Source of the DNA: Temnopleurus reevesii
Lineage: Eukaryota; Echinodermata; Echinoidea; Temnopleuroida; Temnopleuridae
Direction: 5' to 3'
NCBI GenBank assembly: GCA_036244855.1
Contig: BQKZ01005506.1
Location: 1-16,224 of the forward strand
Length of the DNA: 16,224 bases
The translations under genes were made by a program, and so were the position numbers. Positions 1 through 9,400 of this stretch are shown one piece after another. Positions within the stretch are counted from its first letter, which is position 1. Every line of letters starts with the position of its first letter. A model generated the notes under the pieces. That model worked only from the letters and a program-made list of their open reading frames with translations. It was not told where the DNA came from and ran no database searches.

Positions 1-53
<53 letters not shown>

Positions 54-219
54 GGGGTGATGGTGATGATGATGATGATGATGAGGATGATGATGATGAT
101 GATGATGATTATTATTTTTGATGATGATGATGATGATGATGATAATGGTGGTGGTGTCGATGAAGACGAAGACAACGATGGTGGTGGTGTTGATGGTAAT
201 GATTATAATGATGATGACA
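1..219. repeat. ATG/TGA trinucleotide microsatellite in intron
   Basis: Near-pure TGA (ATG) triplets fill 1-52 and continue with interruptions (GGG, GGT, ATT, GAA triplets) to about 219. Apparent poly-Met and poly-Asp reading frames here are products of the repeat. It lies in the intron upstream of the first visible exon and ends only about 25 nt before that exon's acceptor, so it occupies the expected branch-point region. The left end is cut by the window. Confidence 0.95.
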
Positions 220-244
220 TTCATTTTGTATCCCTCCCCATCAG

Positions 245-405
245 CTTGGTGCAAAGAAAGGCAGAGGTCTGGGAGCACAGAAGGTGAAAACAAACTTTGA
301 TGACATCGAATCTAAGGCACAGAATCAAGATAAGATGAGGGAAGAGAACGCTAAGCTGATGGAGCTCCAGAAAGCTAAGACAAAAGAAGAGGAAGAAGCT
401 AGGAT
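245..405 (+). CDS. ARFGAP2/3: ARFGAP2/3 exon (first visible): basic coatomer/cargo-binding region
   Basis: The exon follows the acceptor CCCATCAG (AG at 243-244) and ends at the donor AT|GTAAGTG. It starts in phase 0 and ends with two bases (AT) that form Met with the first base of the next exon. It encodes local residues 1-53: LGAKKGRGLGAQKV, then NFDDIESKAQNQDKM and a Lys/Glu-rich stretch ending EEEEAR, likely coiled-coil or helical. Vertebrate ArfGAP2/3 has the near-identical GLGAKKGLGAQKV followed by a similar charged helix. In the family this central region binds coatomer, cargo and SNAREs. The polypyrimidine tract is short because the microsatellite sits just upstream. Confidence 0.93.
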
Positions 406-3400
406 GTAAGTGAAAATTTCTTTTTTTCCTTTCTGTTAAAGGAAATGAAAAGTCAAAGAGCATCTGAAAATGTCTTTTAAGGTCACACTTAACATTTTTA
501 TTGATAATTTTACCATGATTTTTCAGTTTTAGTGAAAAGCAAAAAAGAATGATAAAGTTTAGGTCAAACCATTTTAGTAGGTCGGTAGGTAGAGGGCATC
601 CAAACAATTTTTTTTTTTTTTGGGGGGGGGGGCTAAACTAGTGACTGAGCCCATTTTGAAAATGGAAACTAGCAGTCAATTTTGTTAATTGTCTAGATTA
701 TTTACTTTACTGTAATCAGAGCAAAATATTTTTAATGTATCAAATAAAAGATAATATAACCTATTACAAAAAGAAATTACATGAGAACCGTCTAGAAATG
801 TGTTGATTGTTTTGTTTCTTAGATGAAAATATTTGATAGAGAAGGTGTGTTATGTGTATGGTATTGTCGTGAAAAATACTTTTTTCATTTTTTATTAATA
901 GCTTATAAATGTTCATCTGAATAGCACTTTTCAAAAAAAGCTTCAACTTCTGTAATGCCTTTTTTCCTTGGTTCAGGGCATCAATGCATCTTGAGTCCAA
1001 AGATATGTCAGAAAGGAAGAAACAAGAGGAGAAACTAATGAAAGAGTACTTACTGAACATTAGCGAATATTGATTGGTCCACATAATAATGTTGGTCAAA
1101 CTAACTTTCCATTTCTTGCGTTTTAGTTGTATATCTAAAACGTTGGTGCATCTTGCGAACAAAAAAAAATGTCTGTAGAAATGAGAAAACATAAAGAGAA
1201 ACTAAAGATTGACTACCAAATACTAGTGAAAATTGATTGGTTAAGACAATAATGAGGATCAATCTTCAAGCAACTATCAGTTTATTTTTTTTTTTAATAT
1301 TTTCAGGGCATCGATGCGTCTTGCCTACAAAGACATGTCAGTAGAAATGAAGAAACAAGAGGAGAAACTAAAGAAGGAGGACCCTAATAAAGCCAAACAG
1401 ATGGAACGTCTTGGAATGGGCTACACGGGTAGAGGGTAAGATGCTTTTCAACAAAAATCTGTAGTTTTTATTACATTCGTTTACAACTTTTCATTCTCAA
1501 TTAGCATGCAAGCAAAACAAAAAAGAGTTTGAAAAAAATCGGAGAAGTAATAAAAACATTATAGATTTTTAATGTTTCAAAAAATGAACAAATCTCCGAA
1601 AGCTCTCAGACATGTTGCCAATTTTAGATTTCTCTGGTGCACTACTAACAATCGTACTAACAATTTATGCCGAAAAATTCATCATTTCTTTAGAAAGATA
1701 CAAAATCTGTATGAATTTGAACATGCGAATAGGGGATTTATATATCTCACGAAGATATCCTGGAGTTATAGTTTTGAAGAAATTGTATTTTAGGGAAAAA
1801 GGGAAAATTTATATGAATATAATAAATGGACAATTATGCACCTATGATGTCATTAGATACCAGTTTGTATAATTATTTTAACATCTATAACTTTCCTATT
1901 AGTTGCCTTTCCTATTTTTTTCCTTTTTTATCTTTTTTTGTGCTGTCCATCTGGTTTTCAGCTCCTGTTAAACAAATGTTATTTTTTGAGGTAGAATCTT
2001 CTTTAAATATCACTTGTATATGGCAGTTAACATATTTTTAACTTCTAATTTTTCTTTGATCCCACGCATTTACAGTGGTGTCTCCCATTCGGCAATGAGT
2101 GATATGCACACTATAGAACAAGTCAATCCAGTGAAATCAGGAGGCACTAACAGATCAAGATCAAGAGATTTCTTTGATGAATACGACTCTGGCTTCTCAC
2201 GAGGATCGTCATCTTCATCATCAAGGTATGTGATTGTCTTTGTCGTAAATTGCAAAAAAAAAAGATTATGTGTAAATATTTTTCAAGTGTGAAGTGTTCA
2301 GCTCTGTATAAAGTGTTCATGCCCTGTACAACATTCACATTTTCGTTGTCAAAGTCACCTATGCAAAATGTACCACAAAAGAAGATGCAAAAATGAGTCA
2401 GGGAAATTTGATAGAAAATGCCAGAAAATCAGGGAGAAGTTTGAAAATTTATATCTCGAAATATTAGATGCTTTGAAGTTTACTTCAAATCACTTACTTA
2501 TTGTTAAAATGACAAGGTTTTTTTTTAGAAATGTTTTCTGTAAACAAGTTTTCACTAGACAGTTAGTGATACACTTTCACTAGACAGTTAGTGCTTTACC
2601 TAGATGCTGTGAAAAAAAATCACTGTCATACTCGGGTCGAAATAGAACCCATGACTAAAACAGGCATCCTGATGACTAGACAGGTGGTGTCTTACCACTA
2701 GACCGCAGAGAGCCAATGGCTGTGGCGGTTTACATTATATTCATATTATAGCAGCAGGTACTGCTTGGATAGCAATTGAATGATTTTTCAAATAATTCTT
2801 GCCTTGTCCCAACATGGATTATTATGATGAATATTGATTGTGAAGAGTGCATTTTTAGTTAATTATCATTTTTATTTTTTTTTTATTTTTCTCAGAGGAT
2901 TCAAAGACACCAACTCCTCATTCTGGAACGATGAGAAAGACAATGAAAAGTCAGACTCTTCATGGGACATCATCGATAAAAGTGAGACGCGACAGAGCAG
3001 TTATGACAGTATAGCACCTCTCGAGTCAAGGTGAGTGATCAAAATCATGCCATTAATTTGAATATGTTATTGGGTCATCTTTCTTTCTCCCTCTCTTTTT
3101 CTCTCTTCTGTCTCTCTCGTCTGTCACCTATCTCTTTTGTATAAATATCATGGTCTGTTGGTTAAGATGTTAGACTTTCAATCAGGAGGTCTAAGGTTCA
3201 AAACCCAGGCACTTCCAATCTAAAAATCATCTTCATGAAATCATCTACATGATGCTGCAAACAAGCTTTAAAGGGATAGATTCGTAATGGTCGGGATGCA
3301 GAAATTGATGCGAAACAAGCCGATTTATTCCCAAATTGCTTACATGCGTAAATATAACTGTGTACGAAATTAGGAGAAGATTTTCGCACGTATTCTGGCG

Positions 3401-6400
3401 TATGTTACCTTGAGAATGCCAATCAGCCGTTATTCCTATGGCGCGCTGAATGGGTCGCACGGGGCCCGAGCGGGGCGTGAAGGGAGAAATGACCGGGGGT
3501 ATCGTCTGCAGTGTGTGAGTTCGCATTCATTTAGGTGAAGCGATGTTGTGTTGGGAGCGAGACGCTGTCATCATTTTTTATTTTGCGATAATTAGGCCAT
3601 TTCTAGGGCAATGTTATTCAAACTAGAAACATGCTCTGATTTTCTGTTGAAAAACTGCACTATGGTAATAATTTTACTTCAGCTCGCATTCTAGTTAAAT
3701 ATCTGAAGCGCCATTTCTCCGAAAAGTGATCTATCGGATTAAACTTGAAACTTGAAACCTGAAAAGTTTTATTGAAATTGCACATGGCAGCCTCGCAACT
3801 GAATTGCGTATGATAGATGTTGGTAACAGGTTACAGGTGATAACCAAGTCAAGGTGGGAACATGCAGGCTTCATAATCTCATCAGGGCAATATACTCTGC
3901 CATTTTAACAAAAGGCATTTTTCTGCCAAGGCCATCTAAGAATTAGGATATCCAAATAGGGCACCATGGCCAGCAAATAGGGCAACAAGGCAAGTAAAGA
4001 GGGTACCACAGCAAGCAAAAAGGGCAACAAGGCAAGTAAAGAGGGCACCACGGCAAGCAAAAAAGGCACCCATGACCATTGCCTATAATTCCTGAACCAA
4101 GTCAGAATAGTTCCTTGAAATAACCGATGTTCAGGGTAACAAGAAATGCTTATCACTATTAGCAGAATGGTGAAATGATTTGGATGAAGTAAACAACTTC
4201 CATTCAAACTTTTGCAATAGCTCTATGCACACACTATAAATTTCCTTCCCTCTTTATTATGCGGATAACTGTCAAACATGTGTCACATGTTCATTGAATG
4301 AACAGGGAAACCACTTTTTTTCGTGTGTGGATGTTTGAATGAAAGTTGTTTATTTTGTCCAAATAATTTCTAATTTTGCTCCGTTGATATATGGCATAAA
4401 TGATCAGAACGGAAAGAAAAAAAACCCTAAAAGTAATTCAATCTTCATCATAAGCTATCTTAAGTTCGTTCCCTTCTGATCAATATATTCCTCATCTCTT
4501 TGTCATTTTATTATATTCTTTATTTCCATGTAATCCTAGCTGCATTATCTTTTATAATTTGCAGATTTCTTTACTGTAGCCTAGTTATATACCAATAGTA
4601 TTGTATTGAAAGTTATTTGACCTCAAATTTTAGAAGCAGCCCCAACTAGGGAAGTGATCGATGAAGAAATGCTAATATGCGTTTGTCGTCAAACCCCATA
4701 AACCAAGAAAGTTTTTTTTTGCCCAACAATTTTATTTTATTCCCTGCTATAATATGGTTTAGGGGGTGTTGCTCAAAAGTTGCAATAGATTGCAAAATCA
4801 ACTGCAAATCAGTTGCAAATTGTAACACATATTTTCATTCGCGCACGGTATGCGATTTTAACAAGGCGCGCATGAAACCATGATTTTGATTGGCTCATTC
4901 CTATTAACTGCAACTTGCGATCAATTGCAACTTTTGAACAACACCCCTACAGAATGTTTAATTCTAATCATAGCACACATTTTAGAGAATGATTTGCATA
5001 TAATGTTGCCTTGCTGCAGTATATATTTATGCATTTTATTGATTCTTTTGTTGGTTTTTAGCCTTTGTCTGATTGAATAGATAGATGTACATTTTGTGAT
5101 GATTGGCGCCTTGTGACTTGTTAGTAATTTTTTTTCTCCTTATTCTCTTAAAGCCCAAGTACAATTTTGGTAAAAGTGAATATTTTTATCACCAGATTTT
5201 TGTCTTCAAATCTATATAAAATGAAATATAGTATCATAAACATATTGTACAAAAGATTGTGCGAAAAGTGAACGAATTTGGGAAAAGCTCTAACCTAATT
5301 TTGTTAGTGTGGTGCTGCACCACACTAACAAAATTAGGTTAGCGCTTTTCCCAAATGCTGCACCACACTATTTCCATATTTGCTTTCTTGATAAAGGACA
5401 ACTTCGCATGCTCAGAATTGGATGAAAATTTCATAATTTAATTGCTATGTATATCTCTATATCATTCTATTGTCAAATCTCTGCAATGACTTTGTATATG
5501 CTCGATAACAAGCAAAATAATGCTTTAACCAAGAGAGGGGGCTAAATATGATTTAACATTCAAATTCAAATTTTCAAAAGAATCAGTTCGTAAAAAAATA
5601 TGCTATGTTCTCAAAATGTGTTTTAGAATAATACATGTCATGATAAACATCCCCAAAATTCACATTTCTTCATCTTTACCAAAACTATACTTGGGCTTTA
5701 ATGTAATTTTTTTTTTGTCTGTACAATATTTATTATAATTCTTAAGACCTATTTGATGAAATTATAACACTTGTCCAAAATACATCAAAAATTTATTTTG
5801 TTATACCTCCATGCTTGTTTAGTAACTTTAGAAGGGTTTTCCATGCAATACATCAGTTTCGCATTTCTTTCCTTAATTTTATGAGTTTTTGAGGGTTTTT
5901 TTCATTATATTTTGACTAGATGTCTATTTTTATGTCTGAAAAGTTGACTGTAAAAAGGCCAAGCAATGTTTATAAGTAGACAAATGTATTGAAAATTTAG
6001 AGTGACTTGGGCAGACTATTATATCGAAGAGATCATCTTTAGAAATATTTCACTGCAATAAAGCTAAGTGTGCGTCTCTGTGATTTTTGGACCCACTTAG
6101 GACTAAATCCACAACCAGAAAGACGGACTATGACTCTGGAGTTTCGGGGAACGAAGCTTTGAAACGTTTCGGTAACGCCAAGAGCATATCGTCTGACCAG
6201 TTTTTCAACAAGGATAATTCCGATGTAAGCATGATTTTTAGTTTTTTGTCATAGGGTCAAAAAAATAATTTAGATATGTTGGTGTGGTTGTGCAGTGATT
6301 TTGTTAAAATTATAAAAACATAGATGTAAGGATTTGGGTAATTTTTTAAGCAGTAACAACTAACAAGCAGTTATGTGATATTTCAACTTGTGCCCCTTCC

Positions 6401-9400
6401 AAAAAAATGTTATTTTGACCCCCTTCCCCTAAAAAAGCTGTTTTTATTGCAATTTAGGACTGAAATAAATGACAGCATACTAACTAATTAATGCATCATG
6501 AAAACGGTGATTTGAAAAATGGTGTTTAGTTGTATAATTTCATCTCTTAAACTGACCAGGAATCCATTCCTGCTAGACTCACACTTATGAAATTTTCAAC
6601 TATGAGGGGAAAATAGTGTTGAATAATAGTTCAATGAGTTTGAATTGGTTTGCTATTATGTCAACTTATGTATTTTACATGAGTCCATTGATATACAATC
6701 TAAAGCGGTCTAATATTCTAAACACTAACTTAGTCTTGTAGTTTTGGAACTGTTTGTTTTTGTCAGTGGTTCAAATCCTAATTCAGGAAGAGATAACAAA
6801 TCATGAACCTGTTGAAACCAATTTGTTTTTATATGATTTGTTCAGTATTATTTCCAATTCTTTTTGCTTTCATTTGACCTACTAATTTGCTCCCATTGTT
6901 GCATATTATATCTATATATATTTATGTCCTGAATCTATGATTGGTATACAATGTATTTGCATTTTTTTATTTATTTTTGGTGTGAGTTTGGAGTCCACAT
7001 CAAAATAATTAACTTGCAGTTCTACTTTGATAATATTTAACGCTTACCCATAGGGCAAAAAACTGAATTATTCGGGCATTCAGATACAAATTATTCATTT
7101 GACCACGGATATTTTGAAAAAGAAATCACATCACTTAGTGCCCCCAAGTAATCACGTACTGTCAAACGAGACAATATTTTGCAAGCTCTTTATTTTATTG
7201 TTTCTGTTGTTCTTGAAATATTTGAAATGTTCTGTTTCTAATACAGATTATAGGTTTGTTTGATGTTATGTTCAAATATATATGTGCCCTAAATTTCAAT
7301 TATTTTGTATTTTTAACCCTTACCATGTAGATTAGGATCCACATAATAAGTTAGATCAGAGAACTAACAATTCCTTGTAATTAGACTAAAAATAACTCCC
7401 ATTAACTATTTATAATGTGATAACAATATTTTTAGTCTCCATGTATCGATATTTCAATGGATAAATGAATTAGTAAATTTTGAATAAATTGACAAATAAA
7501 CATGAATGATTATGAGAAAAAATTGCTAAATTTGAATAAATAGATTGATGAATATATAAAGGAATTGATAGTGGAAAGTGTAAATAAATGAATTTGTAGA
7601 TCAAGAAATGAGAATGAAATTCAAAGATGACAAATTTAACAAGTTTGGACACATTATACTGATTATGTTAGTAAGGGAATAAAAATGATATTGTATATGA
7701 CAAGAGCACTTAGAAAGGGGAATTAAAATTAGAAGATTGGTGAAGAGATGTGAAAATAACTGAGAATATTGAAATGGAAAGGAGTCAATGAAAATGAAAA
7801 TGAAAAAAATCCTCATAAGCCTATTGTACAAGCTGAAATTTACAAGCTAATTTGTAAAAAGGTCTGAAATTCAATAAATTTGCTAAAATTGTTGTATGCT
7901 ATTGGCATTTACACTATTACTAATTATCTTGCTTCTCTCTTTATAACAGTATGAGAGCCAGCAACGGTCTTCACAGTTCGCAAACTCCTCCTCCATATCA
8001 AGCGACCAGTACTTCGGTAGGGAGTCATCGACGGGGCGCGGCGCCTCCGGGTCTGATCTGGGGGCCATAAAGGACGGCATGAAAGATGGCGTCAACCAGG
8101 TCGCCGGAAAGCTGTCTCGTATGGCCAACGGACTTGTCAATTCTATACAGGTAAATTGTTTTTTATAAAGTACAGTCCCATATATTGATATTTACGTTGG
8201 ATGTCTCCAGTTCTGATCATGAGTCCATTAAGGACGATACAAAAGATACCATTGACTAAGTTGCTGGAAAGCTGCCCTGTATTGCCAACGGAATTGTCAA
8301 TTCTATACAGGTATGAGCAAAATTTTATTACAGTCCCACATACTGACTTCGAGTGGGAGTTATCGATGACGGGTGCCTATAGGGTGTCATCTGGGGGCCA
8401 TAAAGGACGGCTCAAAAGATGGTGTCAACATGGTCGCCGGAAAGCTGTCCTGTATGGCCAACGGACTTGTCAATTCTATACAGGAAAATTGTCTTTTATA
8501 AAGTACAGTCCCATTTATTGATATTTACGTTGGATGTCTCCAGTTCTGATCATGAGTCCATTAAGGACGATACAAAAGATACCATTGACTAAGTTGCTGG
8601 AAAGCTGCCCCGTATTGCCAACGGACTTGTCAATTCTATACAGGTATGAGCAAATTTTTTATTACAGTCCCACATATTGACTCTTAGTGGGGGTTATTGA
8701 TGAGGGGTGCCTATAGGCGGTTATTTGGGAACATAAAGGATGGCATTAAAGATGGCGTCGACCAGGTCGCCGAAAGCTGTCCCATATGGCCAATGGACGT
8801 GTCAATTCTATACAGGTACGAGTTCATTTTTCATTTCAGTCCCATGTATTGACATTGAGTAGGGGTTGTTGGTAAGGGGTGCCTATAGGCAGATATCTGA
8901 GGGTCATAAAGGACGGTATGAAAGATGGCGTCAACCAGGTCGCCGGAAAGCTGTCCCGTATGGCCAACGGACTTGTCAATTCTATACAGGTAAATATTTC
9001 ATTAAAGTCCCACATATTGACTTTGAGTGGGGGATATTGATGAGGGGTGCCTATAGGTGGTCATGTGGGGATCATAAGGGAAGGCATGAAAGACGGTGTC
9101 AATCAGGTCACCGGAAAACTGTCCCGTATGGCCAACGGACTTGTCAATTCTATACAGGTATTAGTAAATTTGGATTACAGTCCAGTATGTTGACTTTTAA
9201 GTAAAGTCCCACATATAAACTTTGAGTGGGGGTTATCAATGAGGGGTGCCAATAGGTGGATATCTGAGGGTCATAAAGGAAGGTATGAAAGACGGCGTCA
9301 ATCAGGTCGCCGGAAAGCTGTCTCGAATGGCCAACGGATTTGTCAATTCTATACAGGTATGAGCAAATTTTTTATTACAGTCCCATATATTGACTTTGAG

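Noticed and set aside
3..300. Poly-Met and poly-Asp open frames
   Set aside because: They come from the ATG/TGA microsatellite; the real exon begins at 245 in a different frame.
2894..2897. Alternative AG two bases downstream of the 2896 exon start
   Set aside because: It would shift the frame relative to the neighbouring exons.
3146..3212. Functional tRNA gene
   Set aside because: A and B boxes are present, but I could not build sound acceptor and anticodon stems, so a SINE-like relic is more likely.
3905..4207. Leu/Val/Pro-rich 100-codon frame on the minus strand
   Set aside because: It is explained by a 21-base tandem repeat, has no homology I recognise, and lies in an intron.
7883..8140. 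85-codon open frame on the minus strand
   Set aside because: It is the antisense shadow of the conserved exon 7950-8150.
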